A stretch of DNA of 64,000 nt from UMGS1002 sp964570825 (GCA_964570825.1 CAZMZJ010000004.1:1-64000); one strand, 5' to 3'. Counted from the stretch's first letter, positions 7,597-17,249 are shown. Numbers and translations are program-made. Notes: generated from the letters alone by a model not told the origin.

Positions 7597-9992
7597 TGCT
7601 TAAATTAATTTTTTATGAAATAAAAAAGATATTAGGATATAAGGCAATACCGGTAATTATCGGCATTCTTTTCGTGCTGAATATAGCAAGTGCTTATTAT
7701 ACAGAGAATAAATTATCTCAAAACAGTATATATAATAAGATAATTGAAAGTTATATCGAGTCTCCTGAAAAATATACTCAATATTATGAAGAACTGAAAT
7801 TACTTGATGAAAAGCGCACTGAAGAGATTATCAAAGCCGCTAAAGATGGTCGTTATGTCGATTTCAAACTTCCATATACTTTTGACAGTTCCTGCAGCGA
7901 AGATGATCTCGAAATTTTGGAAAAAGTGTTCGCACAATTATCGTATATCGACAAATATTCAGAAATCCCGATTAAAATATCCGATCAGGCGCAGGTTAAC
8001 TTATCAGACCTGTTGTCATATTCAATTCCTACTGATACATATCCGGTGAGAATGCAATTAAAACTAATCGAAAAATACGGACACCTTACAAAAGCAGTGA
8101 AAATAGAGCCGGAATATCCATCTGGTTATAACAGCTATCTTTCAAATAAAACTGTCAACGTTTATATCGTGCTGGCAATAATCACCGTGATTCCTTTTAT
8201 TTTTTCACATGAATATAGTTGTAGGATATACGACATTATCGGAATTACAAAACACGGAAGGTTTGCCACTTCTGTAGCAAAATTATGCGTCATAATATTA
8301 CTTTCTGTAATAATCGAATTTATTTTTTCATTGAGTACCTTTATCGTTGTTGGACTTTCCGAAGGTTATTCATCAATTGGTAATGCTGTACAGGTATTTA
8401 AAGAATACTCAAAAGTACCATATGCAATAACAGTCGGTGAATATGTTATTTTAATTCAGATGTTACGCATGTTGGCTTTTATGGTTATTGCCGTATTTAC
8501 TTTCCTTATATCAGCATGTTTTAAGAACTATATTGTATCGTTTGGCTCCGGACTGATTTTTTACGGATTAAATTTGTTCTTTGACATCAAATCTTATATA
8601 GGTACGCCTCCGGCAATAAGATACATGAACTTGGTATGTTTGTCGAATGGTGTTGATATAACACAAGTTTTTCGGACGACGAATATTTTTGGTTTCGCTG
8701 TAAGTTATGTGGAGTTATCTTCGTTTCTTTATATCACCATTTTTATTGTAATAGCTATATTATGTATATTCTGCCGTTTCGGATTCTGTGGGATAAGAAA
8801 TAAGGTATATTTAACCGTACTTCAAAAACATCATACAAACATAAGCGGTTTGTTTGTGAATTTTTCAAATTATTACAAAAAAAAGAAAAGAAAATTTTAT
8901 ATTATTCCTAGGACCTTATCCTGCTTCGAATTAACAAAAATTATGACATTTTCGCGTTCAGCCATAATTATTTTATTGCTTGCGAGTAAACTTATATTTT
9001 CTATATATTCATATGCCAAACCGGTTTCATACAGCGAAATATTATACCATCAGTATATGACACAGCTGAGCAATTTCGAAAATTCGCAGGAAAGGAGCCT
9101 TTTTATTACTACAGAGCGCGACAGGCTGAACGGTATAATTCAACAATATGACAATTATAAAATAGATTATATGACAGGAAAAATAGATTCGCAGATTTAC
9201 TTAACATATATGGAGGAATATTACGATGCGCAAGTTGACGATACGGTTTTTAAATGTGTAGAAAGCAGGTATCAATATCTTATTGAAAAAGAAGCTGATG
9301 GATACAATGTCAGTTACATATATGATACTGGCTGGGAAAAATTTTTTGATCGGTACACAGACTTGTTTTTATATACAGCAATACTAATTATATGTATGAG
9401 CAGCTTTTCAATAGAATTTAAAAGTAGTACTTCAAGTTATAGCTTTTCTCAGATACTTAGATGCACAAAATACGGCCGGCGGCAGACATTTTACCAAAAA
9501 TTATTTGTTGTTTCAATTTTATGCGGATTTATAGCGATATTATTCTGTTTAATTGATATATTGACTATCAATTATTCGTACGAACTGCCTTCACAGCAGG
9601 CATTGTTGATGTCTTTGAGCATGTTTAGAAATGTCAATTCTCCGATCACAATAAAACAATATTTACTTACTTATTTTATTCTTCATGCTGCTGTTTCAGT
9701 TCTTCTCGGATTATTTGTTAGTGCTATTTCTGAAATACTGCGTAAACCACTACCGATTCTTAGTGTTACTATATTAGTTACATTAATTCCATGGCTTATG
9801 ACAAAAATCGGAGTACATATTCCTGTTTATCTTGATTTTATTTCGATTTTTTGCATAAATCCGATATTACTGTATTCGGCTTTGATTAAAATTCTGAATA
9901 ATGATTATAGTATTTTATTTATATTGTATATATCATTAGCCAGTATTGTATATATGTTGCTTGTTACTGCTCGAAAACAATACTGTAAGTAA
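7593..9992 (+). CDS. Large ABC-2-like permease, two-fold repeated, no adjacent ATPase
   Basis: 799 residues forming two similar halves. Each begins with a cytoplasmic Lys-rich stretch and one membrane helix (about residues 16-35 and 448-470), then a long extracytoplasmic helical region, then a bundle of five or six membrane helices. This is the plan of ABC-2/lantibiotic-immunity-type permeases joined in tandem. The typical partner, an ABC ATPase, is absent on both sides, so the ATPase must be elsewhere or was lost. Tightly coupled to the preceding lipoprotein. Substrate unknown; the AT-rich composition suggests lateral acquisition. Confidence 0.6.
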   Translation: MMLKLIFYEIKKILGYKAIPVIIGILFVLNIASAYYTENKLSQNSIYNKIIESYIESPEKYTQYYEELKLLDEKRTEEIIKAAKDGRYVDFKLPYTFDSSCSEDDLEILEKVFAQLSYIDKYSEIPIKISDQAQVNLSDLLSYSIPTDTYPVRMQLKLIEKYGHLTKAVKIEPEYPSGYNSYLSNKTVNVYIVLAIITVIPFIFSHEYSCRIYDIIGITKHGRFATSVAKLCVIILLSVIIEFIFSLSTFIVVGLSEGYSSIGNAVQVFKEYSKVPYAITVGEYVILIQMLRMLAFMVIAVFTFLISACFKNYIVSFGSGLIFYGLNLFFDIKSYIGTPPAIRYMNLVCLSNGVDITQVFRTTNIFGFAVSYVELSSFLYITIFIVIAILCIFCRFGFCGIRNKVYLTVLQKHHTNISGLFVNFSNYYKKKKRKFYIIPRTLSCFELTKIMTFSRSAIIILLLASKLIFSIYSYAKPVSYSEILYHQYMTQLSNFENSQERSLFITTERDRLNGIIQQYDNYKIDYMTGKIDSQIYLTYMEEYYDAQVDDTVFKCVESRYQYLIEKEADGYNVSYIYDTGWEKFFDRYTDLFLYTAILIICMSSFSIEFKSSTSSYSFSQILRCTKYGRRQTFYQKLFVVSILCGFIAILFCLIDILTINYSYELPSQQALLMSLSMFRNVNSPITIKQYLLTYFILHAAVSVLLGLFVSAISEILRKPLPILSVTILVTLIPWLMTKIGVHIPVYLDFISIFCINPILLYSALIKILNNDYSILFILYISLASIVYMLLVTARKQYCK

Positions 9993-10240
9993 AGAATGTC
10001 AGTTATATATTTAAAATTGATTATTAAAAATAATGTAAAATATTATGGTTCAAACAGAAAGTTGCCAAGCTGATTTATTGTATCTAATTAAAGATTCTTT
10101 TATGTCCTTGCACTCTTAGGACGATGATTTACCAGTTAATGCAGTCCGTGAACGGATTATTCTTATCAGCAGAGGGCGTGATATGAGCGCCCGAATTATC
10201 ACACAAAGGCATATAATGCTAAAAATATTTGAAAAAAGTA
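9993..10240 (+). other. Intergenic region with no supported gene
   Basis: AT-rich DNA at the end of the acquired block. A short open stretch around 10120-10262 (contains VNAVRERIILISRGRD) has no start site or family that I recognise and overlaps the hsp20 promoter, so it is treated as a remnant or chance. Confidence 0.4.
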
Positions 10241-10269
10241 TTGACAAAGAGTTTATGGCGTAGTATAAT
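10241..10269 (+). promoter_or_regulatory. Sigma-A promoter of hsp20
   Basis: Consensus TTGACA (10241-10246), 17-nt spacer, consensus TATAAT (10264-10269), followed 11 nt later by a CIRCE operator. Confidence 0.85.
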
Positions 10270-10280
10270 ATGCTCAGAAA

Positions 10281-10307
10281 TTAGCACATAACACAAGAGA
10301 GTGCTAA
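10281..10307 (+). promoter_or_regulatory. CIRCE operator (HrcA-binding inverted repeat)
   Basis: TTAGCACat, 9-nt spacer, GAGTGCTAA: matches the CIRCE consensus at 7 of 9 bases on the left arm and 9 of 9 on the right. It covers the expected transcription start, so HrcA binding would repress hsp20 until heat stress. Confidence 0.8.
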
Positions 10308-10343
10308 TATCAAATAAAAATAAAAGTAAAGGAGTTGTTAGCT

Positions 10344-10790
10344 ATGGCAGTATTGGTACCTTTTAACAAAAGAAGGGCAGAATTAAGTCCCACAAGTATC
10401 GATTTCTTTAACAATATGCTTGATGACTTTTTTACTGATGGCTGGCCCGCAAGAAGAAGTCTTTTCTGCGACACTTTCAAGATTGATGTAAGCGAAGATG
10501 ATAAAAACTACATCATTGAAGCTGAGCTTCCCGGAGTAAAAAAGGATGAGATCGGCATTACTATTGATGACGGAAAACTGAACATTTCAGTTACACGCGA
10601 CGAAAAAGTCGAGGAGGATAAGAAAAATTATCTTCACAGAGAGCGCCGCTACTGCTCCATGCAGCGCAGCATTTACCTCGCCGATGCCGACAGCGCCGGA
10701 ATTCACGCAAAGCTTGATAACGGCGAACTTACTGTAACTGTTCCCAAAAAGAAAAACGATGACACCTCGTTAAAAATCAATATCGAATAA
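10344..10790 (+). CDS. hsp20: Small heat-shock protein Hsp20 (alpha-crystallin family)
   Basis: 148 residues. An N-terminal amphipathic stretch (SIDFFNNMLDDFF) is followed by an alpha-crystallin domain with the KDEIGITIDDGKLNISV core and a C-terminal GELTVTVPKK, which ends in the strand carrying the conserved G-x-L motif. Acts as an ATP-independent holdase for unfolding proteins in the cytoplasm. The ATG at 10344 is preferred over an upstream TTG (10335) because GGAG lies 9 nt before it. Controlled by a consensus promoter with CIRCE and followed by its own terminator, hence a monocistronic heat-shock gene. Confidence 0.9.
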   Translation: MAVLVPFNKRRAELSPTSIDFFNNMLDDFFTDGWPARRSLFCDTFKIDVSEDDKNYIIEAELPGVKKDEIGITIDDGKLNISVTRDEKVEEDKKNYLHRERRYCSMQRSIYLADADSAGIHAKLDNGELTVTVPKKKNDDTSLKINIE

Positions 10791-10794
10791 TCAT

Positions 10795-10828
10795 AAAAGC
10801 CTGCATCGCAGCCGATGCAGGCTTTTAT
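10795..10828 (+). terminator. Intrinsic terminator after hsp20
   Basis: 13-bp perfect stem AAAAGCCTGCATC/GATGCAGGCTTTT with a 6-nt loop; the T-tract is part of the stem, so it can work in both directions. Confidence 0.85.
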
Positions 10829-10973
10829 AAATTTTACGTGAAACAGTGATTTTACAGATGCAGCAGTTTATTTTACGCTTGCCTTAAAATATGCAATATT
10901 GTAAAGGCAAAAGGTAACCTGAAACATTCAGGCCCGGCATTTTTGACGGGTTTTTGGGAAACAGAAGGGTATA

Positions 10974-13073
10974 TTACTTATTGCTGACAAGATATGTCTG
11001 AATGTACACATTTCCGGAAGTGTTCTCAAAATACACTGTCAGAGGAACTGTCGGATCCGCCACGGTTATGCCTACACTGTACCAGTTCATTGTGTCGGTA
11101 AGTTCGCAGCTGTACGAAGAACCGTTGTATTTATATGTAAGGGTCGAAGTGCCTTCGCCGGCTTTTGCGTATATCTGAAGAATTACAGTTCCGCCCGAAA
11201 GCAGAGCGCTGTCGTAGAGAGTGAATCGGCTGCCTGTGTCAACCCAGTTCTGATTAAGACCAGACAGAGTGCTGTGCAGCCATGAATCGTTCTCCGTTGG
11301 AGTCACAATTGCGTAAAGTCCGTTTTTCGTATATTCAACCGTCGCCGACTTTTTCAGCACTCCGCTGTTGAAAAAGTCGGGGGTGAGAATGATTTTTTCG
11401 GGAGCCGCGATTTCGTTTGACGACACAGCCATCCAGTAGTTTTTCGGAACAAATGCCGACATGCCGCTTCCGACTTTAAGATTCGACACGGCATCATCAA
11501 GCTCGATTATGGGTACTGCTCCGCGGGAGGCTATGTCGATAGCTATCGCCGGCTGCCAGAACAGCGTTCTGTCGCCGGTAACCATCAGAACATTATAACC
11601 CTCGACCATCTCCCATGCTTCCTCGGCGTCGGCTGTGTATCTTGCATCCATGCTGTGTTCATTAAGGTTATATCCGAAAGCGGTGTTTATGATGAATACC
11701 ACCGACATTGTTATGACGAGAGCGCTTTCTGCACGTCTGGTAAAACCATTCCTGTGAATGTAAAGAGCCATTGCGGTAAAAAAGACGAGGCAGAACAGCG
11801 GAACGATCAGTTTGCCGTTGAAATATTTGCTGTCGGTTGTATAGTAGGAAAGCAGAATTGCATCAACAGGATATGACCGGCAGCTAAAAATGTCAAAATT
11901 CCTTATAAGGAAGAATCCAGCTAAGACGCCGGCTGTTCCTGTCGCTGCTGTTATATTGAATTTGGCCTGCTCCATTTCCGGGGCGAGACAATAAGCAAGC
12001 AGTGCGGGGAAGAAAGCGGCAATATAGCGCAGATGGATCCGCGTCGCGTACGGGTCGCCTGTGAACTCGTTTATGTAAATGATATATACAGTTCCGATCA
12101 CGATAAAAACAAGCGATGCAAGCGTGATTATTAAAGAATATTTATTTTGCTTTCTGAATAGGGGAAAGTTGGAAATCGGAATGATAACCGGGAAAAGCAG
12201 AAAGGCTATCGGTATATAAATAATGTAAACAAGAAGTCCGCTTAGCAGCTTTTTCATGTTATCTAAACTGAATGCTGCTGTCTGCGAGGCGTATAGGCTT
12301 TTCAGCGAAAAATCAACTTTGAGAATTTCCGAAAGGAAAAATCTGAAGGCAAAAAAGAGAGCCAGCATCGTAACGCCCACAATCAGCGCCTGATATGATT
12401 TCGACTTGTTACGCTCGCAAAAAGATATAATGAAGAGTGCAAGAATAACAACCGCTCCAATCGCGATATATCCGGGTTTTACTGTATATAAAAGGAAGCA
12501 AAGCGCTCCTGTACAGATTGCATATGAGATTTTTTTGCTGTTTTCAAGCATTTTGCCAATATACAGCAGTGTGAGCAGAATAAGAGGATATGTCAGGGCG
12601 TCGGACATTATATGGTTTATCATCACCATGTCCGGAACAATCAGCGCGGCTGCGGCGACAAGGAAAGCCTTTGACCGGCTCTGTGTTATCTGTTTCCCAA
12701 GATAATAAGCCGGAAATACGGTGGCGCTCATTGCCATTGAGTTAAAAAACTGAATCGCGCGGAAAATATTGATACCCGACGGCAGCCAGTGTAGCGGCAC
12801 AAGCAGTATAGGATAAGTTATATAAGAATAATTGATCGGCTGTCCTCGGAACAGTACCTGTCCCTTTTCGGCCAGAGAATCGGAAAGCTGAAAATAAAGC
12901 GATTCGTCGGGCATAATTGACGGGGTTTCGCTTGTCCCGAGTGCGATCGCAAAACGGATAATTACGCTGAGGAACCACAGTACAAACAGCAATGTTTGTG
13001 TTTTAGGCGGATTTTTTGTAATCATGCTGTAACATTTTTGGATTTTTAATCTGACTATTTCCGAACTGCTCAA
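10974..13073 (-). CDS. GT-C (GT39/PMT-like) membrane glycosyltransferase
   Basis: 699 residues with a TTG start at 13073 chosen because GGAGG lies 9 nt upstream; a longer frame from 13145 lacks such a site. The first membrane helix is followed by the acidic MPDESLYFQ motif in the first outer loop, the catalytic signature of GT-C enzymes that use polyprenyl-phosphate sugars. About 11-12 membrane helices follow, then from about residue 480 a soluble, outward-facing C-terminal domain ending in beta-rich sequence. Likely transfers a sugar from a lipid carrier onto a cell-wall polymer or protein outside the membrane; donor and acceptor unknown. It is a single gene, convergent with hsp20. Confidence 0.7.
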   Translation of the reverse strand: MSSSEIVRLKIQKCYSMITKNPPKTQTLLFVLWFLSVIIRFAIALGTSETPSIMPDESLYFQLSDSLAEKGQVLFRGQPINYSYITYPILLVPLHWLPSGINIFRAIQFFNSMAMSATVFPAYYLGKQITQSRSKAFLVAAAALIVPDMVMINHIMSDALTYPLILLTLLYIGKMLENSKKISYAICTGALCFLLYTVKPGYIAIGAVVILALFIISFCERNKSKSYQALIVGVTMLALFFAFRFFLSEILKVDFSLKSLYASQTAAFSLDNMKKLLSGLLVYIIYIPIAFLLFPVIIPISNFPLFRKQNKYSLIITLASLVFIVIGTVYIIYINEFTGDPYATRIHLRYIAAFFPALLAYCLAPEMEQAKFNITAATGTAGVLAGFFLIRNFDIFSCRSYPVDAILLSYYTTDSKYFNGKLIVPLFCLVFFTAMALYIHRNGFTRRAESALVITMSVVFIINTAFGYNLNEHSMDARYTADAEEAWEMVEGYNVLMVTGDRTLFWQPAIAIDIASRGAVPIIELDDAVSNLKVGSGMSAFVPKNYWMAVSSNEIAAPEKIILTPDFFNSGVLKKSATVEYTKNGLYAIVTPTENDSWLHSTLSGLNQNWVDTGSRFTLYDSALLSGGTVILQIYAKAGEGTSTLTYKYNGSSYSCELTDTMNWYSVGITVADPTVPLTVYFENTSGNVYIQTYLVSNK

Positions 13074-13287
13074 ATTATTGATCCTCCAGGTTTTAATTTT
13101 ATTGTTTACAAAGCATATTATAGCATATGTGGAAAAAATAATCAATAAAATTGTATAAACAGACTTCGGCAGATAAATTGCCTCTTTTTGTTACAGTATT
13201 TTACACCTGTCGCGCGAATAATGTTAAAATTTATTTCTGCCAATGTAAACTGTCCTGACGGCTTACCCTTAAGGCTGTGCCGCCTTT

Positions 13288-14013
13288 TTATTGATCGTCT
13301 TCTGACAGTTGTCTATCGGCATATTTCTGCAATTCCTCAAGACGGCCGGACGGAAGAGGCGGTGTGTTTTCAAGCGGGTTGCATATTTCAAGTCTTTTAT
13401 ATTTGAAAAAACCCATCGTATGAAAGCCGAGCAGCTGGTACTTCTCAATCGCGCGGCCGTAGGGGCGCAGAATTGCGATATATTTATCAAGTATTTCCTG
13501 ACTGTCATTGATGCCGGGGACAATAACGGTGCGTACCCATGTGCGCTTTCCCTGAAAGGCGAGGTAGTCAAGAAAACCAAGGACAAGTGAAAAATCGCCG
13601 CAGGTGAATTTTTCGTATGAGATTGCATCCGGAAACTTAAGGTCGCAGATAACAAGCCCGGCTCCGTCGACAGCGGCGCGCACCTCGCCGGTCAGCCGAA
13701 CACAGCCAGAGGTATCGAGAGTATAATTTATCCCGCTGTCAGCAAGCAGGCTGCCGAGCTTTACTATTTCTCCTGCCTGCATCAGCGGTTCTCCGCCGGA
13801 AAAGGTAACTCCGCCCCCGCCGTTAAAATACGGCTTGTACCTTTTTATTTTGGCAAAAAGCTCGTCCGGCGTGTATTCACGGCCTGCTCGCGAATCCCAT
13901 GTATCGGGGTTATGGCAATATATGCAGCGCATGGGACAGCCGGACAAAAAGATCGCATAACGCAGTCCCTCCCCGTCAAGGGCTGCGAGAGATTCAATTG
14001 AATGGACAATCAT
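13288..14013 (-). CDS. pflA: Pyruvate formate-lyase activating enzyme
   Basis: 241-residue radical SAM enzyme. The 4Fe-4S binding motif is CPMRCIYC (Cys26, Cys30, Cys33), followed by the GGGVTFSGGEP SAM-contact motif and LDTSG and DLKFPD strands typical of PflA. It uses SAM and reduced iron-sulfur cluster to make the glycyl radical on pyruvate formate-lyase. It lies 53 nt after pflB on the same strand, so the two are one operon controlled from the ZTP riboswitch upstream of pflB. Length matches the family. Confidence 0.93.
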   Translation of the reverse strand: MIVHSIESLAALDGEGLRYAIFLSGCPMRCIYCHNPDTWDSRAGREYTPDELFAKIKRYKPYFNGGGGVTFSGGEPLMQAGEIVKLGSLLADSGINYTLDTSGCVRLTGEVRAAVDGAGLVICDLKFPDAISYEKFTCGDFSLVLGFLDYLAFQGKRTWVRTVIVPGINDSQEILDKYIAILRPYGRAIEKYQLLGFHTMGFFKYKRLEICNPLENTPPLPSGRLEELQKYADRQLSEDDQ

Positions 14014-14066
14014 ATAATCTCCATGCCGCCCTTCGGCGGCCGATACATTTCAATGCTCTTTAATAT

Positions 14067-16295
14067 TCACATTTTTTCATGGAATGTTCTTGCGATGACT
14101 TCAAGCTGCTTGTCGCGCGAAAGTTTATTGAAGTTGACGGCATATCCCGAAACGCGGATGGTCAAGTTCGGATAAAGAGAAGGATCGTTCATGGCGTCAA
14201 TCAGCTTCTGCCGGTTAAGCACATTAACGTTAAGATGGTGCGCACCCTGCGCGAAATATCCGTCGAGAATCGATATGAGTTTCTCCACGCGGTCTTTTTC
14301 GTCGGTACCAAGAGTGTCGGGAGTGATGGAAAAGGTGTTTGAGATTCCGTCACGGCAGCAGGAATAATCAAGCTTTGCAACAGAGTTGAGTGAGGCAAGA
14401 GCGCCCTCTGTGTCACGCCCGTGCATGGGATTGGCGCCTGGAGCGAAAGGCTCGCCGGCGCGCCTGCCGTCGGGAGTGTTGCCGGTCATTCTGCCGTAAA
14501 CGACGTTTGAGGTGATGGTAAGCACCGACAGGGTGTGTTTCGCGCCGCGGTAGCAGGGAGTCTTGCATAACTCGCTGTAAAAATACTGTGTGATCTGGCG
14601 GGCGATGTCGTCGACCCTGTCGTCATCATTGCCGTATTTGGGGTAATCGCCTTCTATTATAAAATCGTTTATGATTCCTCTTTCATCTTTTACCGGCGTT
14701 ACTTTTGCGTATCTGATTGCGCTCAGCGAGTCAGCAAGTACCGAAAGACCGCTGACGCCGAAAGCCATAAGCCTTTCGGGCTCGGTGTCGTGAAAGCTCA
14801 TTATAAGTCGCTCGTATGCGTACTTATCGTGCATATAGTGAATTACATTCATTGTGTTTACATACAAATTTGCCATCCACGACAGGTAGCTCTTTAAGCC
14901 CGAGATGACTTTTTCGTATTCAAGCGGCACTCCGGCGGGGAACTGCTCGCCGACGGGGCCTATCTGGATACCGTGGACTTCGTCGCGTCCGCCGTTTAGA
15001 GTCATGAGCAGCACTTTTGGCAGATTGCACCTTGCCCCGAAAAACTGCATCTGACTGCCTTCCTTGAGCGCCGACACGCAGCAGGAAATGGCGTAGTCGT
15101 CGCCGCAAAAACGGCGCATCAGATCGTCGTTTTCATATTGTATTGAGTCGGTATCTATAGATACCTTGGCGCAGAATTCCTTGTACGGCCGGGGAAGCTT
15201 CTCCGACCAGAGAACTGTTATGTTCGGTTCGGAAGACGGACCGAGATTGTATAAAGTATTGAGCATCCGGTAGCTTGTCTTTGTCACAAGCGTTCTTCCG
15301 TCGTCGCCGGTGCCTCCCTCCGAGCAGGTTACCCAGACCGGGTCACCGGCGAAGAGTTCATTATATTCGGGCGTGCGGAGGTGACGGATCAGGCGCAGCT
15401 TTATAACAAGGTCGTCAATCAGCTCCTGTGCGCCCGCCTCGTCGAGCTTTCCCTCGGCCATGTCGCGCTCGATGTATATATCGAGAAAAGCGGTTATTCT
15501 GCCTATGCTGTTTGCCGCGCCGTTCTGTTCTTTCTGTCCGCCGAGATAAGCAAAATACAGCCATTGGACAGCTTCGTATGCATTTTCGGCAGGCCTGCGG
15601 ATATCCCGTCCGTATTGTCCGGCCATTTCAATCAGTGCTTTCATAAAATCAAGCTGGCGCGCAATATCCTCAAGCAGGCGTATGTTTTCATCCGTCATCT
15701 GGCGTTCCGCAATCCGCTCTCTGTCGGCCTGCTTCTGCTTCATAAGATAGTCCATGCCGTATAGCGCAAGCCGGCGGTAGTCGCCGATAAGACGTCCGCG
15801 GCCGTATGCGTCCGGAAGGCCTGTGAGTATCCCCGCATGGCGCGCTTTTCTCATCGTGTCGGTATACACTCGGAAAACTCCGTCGTTGTGCGTCGTGCGA
15901 TAGGAAAATTCAAGACGGACCTTTTCACCGATTTCATATCCATATGCCCGGCACGCCTGCTCGGCGTTGCGGAAGCCCGCAAAGGGGTTGACGGCGCGGA
16001 GCAGAGGGCGCTCGGTCTGCAAACCGAGTATTATATCTGTGCCTTTGATGATATATCCGGGGCCGTAAGTAAGTATTGACGACGCGCGGTCGGTGTCAAT
16101 ATCGAGAACTCCGCCTTTCGCCTGTTCCTCGCGCAACAGTCCTGTAACATGCTCCCATAGCTTTTTTGTCCGTTCTGTCGGACCGAGGAGGAATGACGGG
16201 CCACCCATATATGGCGTGTAGTTATTGCGGATGAAATCGGCAGTGTCAATGGTATCGCACCAGTGTCCTTTTTTGAAATTTCTCCATGCGTCCAT
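14067..16295 (-). CDS. pflB: Pyruvate formate-lyase (formate acetyltransferase)
   Basis: 742 residues. Converts pyruvate and CoA to acetyl-CoA and formate in the anaerobic cytoplasm. The active-site Cys pair is visible in ISCCVSALKEG, and the glycyl radical site is in the C-terminal RVSGYAV motif, seen about 25 residues before the end. The start is the ATG at 16295 with GGAGG 7 nt upstream; the frame upstream of it is open only because it crosses the riboswitch. The protein is complete and of usual length. Operon with pflA. Confidence 0.95.
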   Translation of the reverse strand: MDAWRNFKKGHWCDTIDTADFIRNNYTPYMGGPSFLLGPTERTKKLWEHVTGLLREEQAKGGVLDIDTDRASSILTYGPGYIIKGTDIILGLQTERPLLRAVNPFAGFRNAEQACRAYGYEIGEKVRLEFSYRTTHNDGVFRVYTDTMRKARHAGILTGLPDAYGRGRLIGDYRRLALYGMDYLMKQKQADRERIAERQMTDENIRLLEDIARQLDFMKALIEMAGQYGRDIRRPAENAYEAVQWLYFAYLGGQKEQNGAANSIGRITAFLDIYIERDMAEGKLDEAGAQELIDDLVIKLRLIRHLRTPEYNELFAGDPVWVTCSEGGTGDDGRTLVTKTSYRMLNTLYNLGPSSEPNITVLWSEKLPRPYKEFCAKVSIDTDSIQYENDDLMRRFCGDDYAISCCVSALKEGSQMQFFGARCNLPKVLLMTLNGGRDEVHGIQIGPVGEQFPAGVPLEYEKVISGLKSYLSWMANLYVNTMNVIHYMHDKYAYERLIMSFHDTEPERLMAFGVSGLSVLADSLSAIRYAKVTPVKDERGIINDFIIEGDYPKYGNDDDRVDDIARQITQYFYSELCKTPCYRGAKHTLSVLTITSNVVYGRMTGNTPDGRRAGEPFAPGANPMHGRDTEGALASLNSVAKLDYSCCRDGISNTFSITPDTLGTDEKDRVEKLISILDGYFAQGAHHLNVNVLNRQKLIDAMNDPSLYPNLTIRVSGYAVNFNKLSRDKQLEVIARTFHEKM

Positions 16296-16311
16296 TTGAA
16301 TACCTCCATGA

Positions 16312-16421
16312 AAAAAACAAAAATCGCCTGAGCAGATCAATAAATGATTCTTGCCCAGGCGTTCGGCGTTAAGCTCATCCGTTCCCCCACAGTTGCCTGT
16401 GCTACGCCAGTCGCGGATAAG
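16312..16421 (-). promoter_or_regulatory. ZTP riboswitch (pfl motif) with terminator
   Basis: On the minus strand the leader contains CGCGACTGGCG and the conserved CGCCTGGGCA core of the ZTP (pfl) aptamer (16352-16420). The same CGCCTGGGCA can instead pair over 10 bp with TGCTCAGGCG (16334-16325), directly followed by a T-rich tract (to 16312), forming a terminator. Binding of ZTP/ZMP to the aptamer should prevent the terminator and switch pflBA on when 10-formyl-tetrahydrofolate is short, which fits formate production by Pfl. Confidence 0.88.
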
Positions 16422-16440
16422 AGTATTTTTTATCGACATC

Positions 16441-16469
16441 AGTATAACAGATTAGAGCGCTGTTGTCAA
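16441..16469 (-). promoter_or_regulatory. Sigma-A promoter of pflBA
   Basis: TTGACA (16469-16464), 17-nt spacer, TATACT (16446-16441) on the minus strand; transcription would start right at the riboswitch aptamer. Confidence 0.85.
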
Positions 16470-16590
16470 GGGGGATATGCCAAGCATACTGAATGTAAGA
16501 GGACAACTGTCCGTATTATCGATGAAAACCGATGGCCGGTTGGAGCCTATCGCTTTTTATTGATTGTAATAGACAATAGACTCATTAAAA

Positions 16591-17067
16591 TTATGTCGGG
16601 TTTAGAATAAAGACCATAAGATTCAGATATCCCGCGAAAGCAACCCAGATTAAATATGGAATATTTATGAGCGCAGCGGGCTTTGAGATTTTCCAGAACT
16701 GATATATCATCACAATAATAAGCAACCAAAGCAGGATGAGCCAGAAAAAGGCGAAAAGATATGCTTCAAGTCCGAAAAATATCGGCGACCAGAAAAAATT
16801 TACGATGAGCTGAACGGCATAAGCAAGCATAGCGCGGTTGCGTACCGGCAGAGGAGCATCAGAGGTCAGAACAAGGTATGAGGACAGGCCCATTAGGATG
16901 TAGAGTACAGTCCATACAATAGGAAAGATAAATCCGGGAGGAGAGAAAGCAGGTTTGTTAAGCTCATTGAACTGCTCCATTCCGCCGCCTGAAAGTATGC
17001 CCGACAGCATTCCGATGAAAAGAGGAACCGAAAGACAAATGAACAGCAGTTTAAGGTTTTTTTTCAT
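16591..17067 (-). CDS. tspO: TspO/MBR family membrane protein
   Basis: 158 residues with five membrane helices and the family hallmarks: NKPAFSPPGFIFPIVWTVLY after helix 1, a Trp/Phe-rich NFFWSPIFFGLE in the middle, and a final helix with PYLIWVAFAGYLN. TspO proteins bind porphyrins and are linked to tetrapyrrole handling and stress; the exact role in Clostridia is unclear. The start at 17067 has AAGGA 9 nt upstream. Alone on its strand, with no obvious operon partner. Confidence 0.9.
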   Translation of the reverse strand: MKKNLKLLFICLSVPLFIGMLSGILSGGGMEQFNELNKPAFSPPGFIFPIVWTVLYILMGLSSYLVLTSDAPLPVRNRAMLAYAVQLIVNFFWSPIFFGLEAYLFAFFWLILLWLLIIVMIYQFWKISKPAALINIPYLIWVAFAGYLNLMVFILNPT

Positions 17068-17212
17068 ACGAAATGTTCCTTCCATATTAAATTCAAACGT
17101 ATAAAACTTATATGGTGGTCTTAATTAATATTATACATTAAATAATTCAAATATGATTGTGTATGTGCATAATCCAAACAGAGAATGGAAATCCGGCGCA
17201 GCAAAGCTGATT

Positions 17213-17248
17213 AAAAACCGGGCAGCCCACGGGCAGCCCGGTTTTGTT
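17213..17248 (-). terminator. Terminator of the ABC importer operon
   Basis: Stem ACCGGGC/GCCCGGT, extended by flanking A/T pairs, followed on the minus strand by a T-run, just past the ATPase stop codon. Confidence 0.8.
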
Positions 17249-17249
17249 T

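Noticed and set aside
16296..16439. N-terminal extension of pflB
   Set aside because: The open stretch coincides with the ZTP riboswitch and terminator; a strong ribosome site precedes the ATG at 16295.
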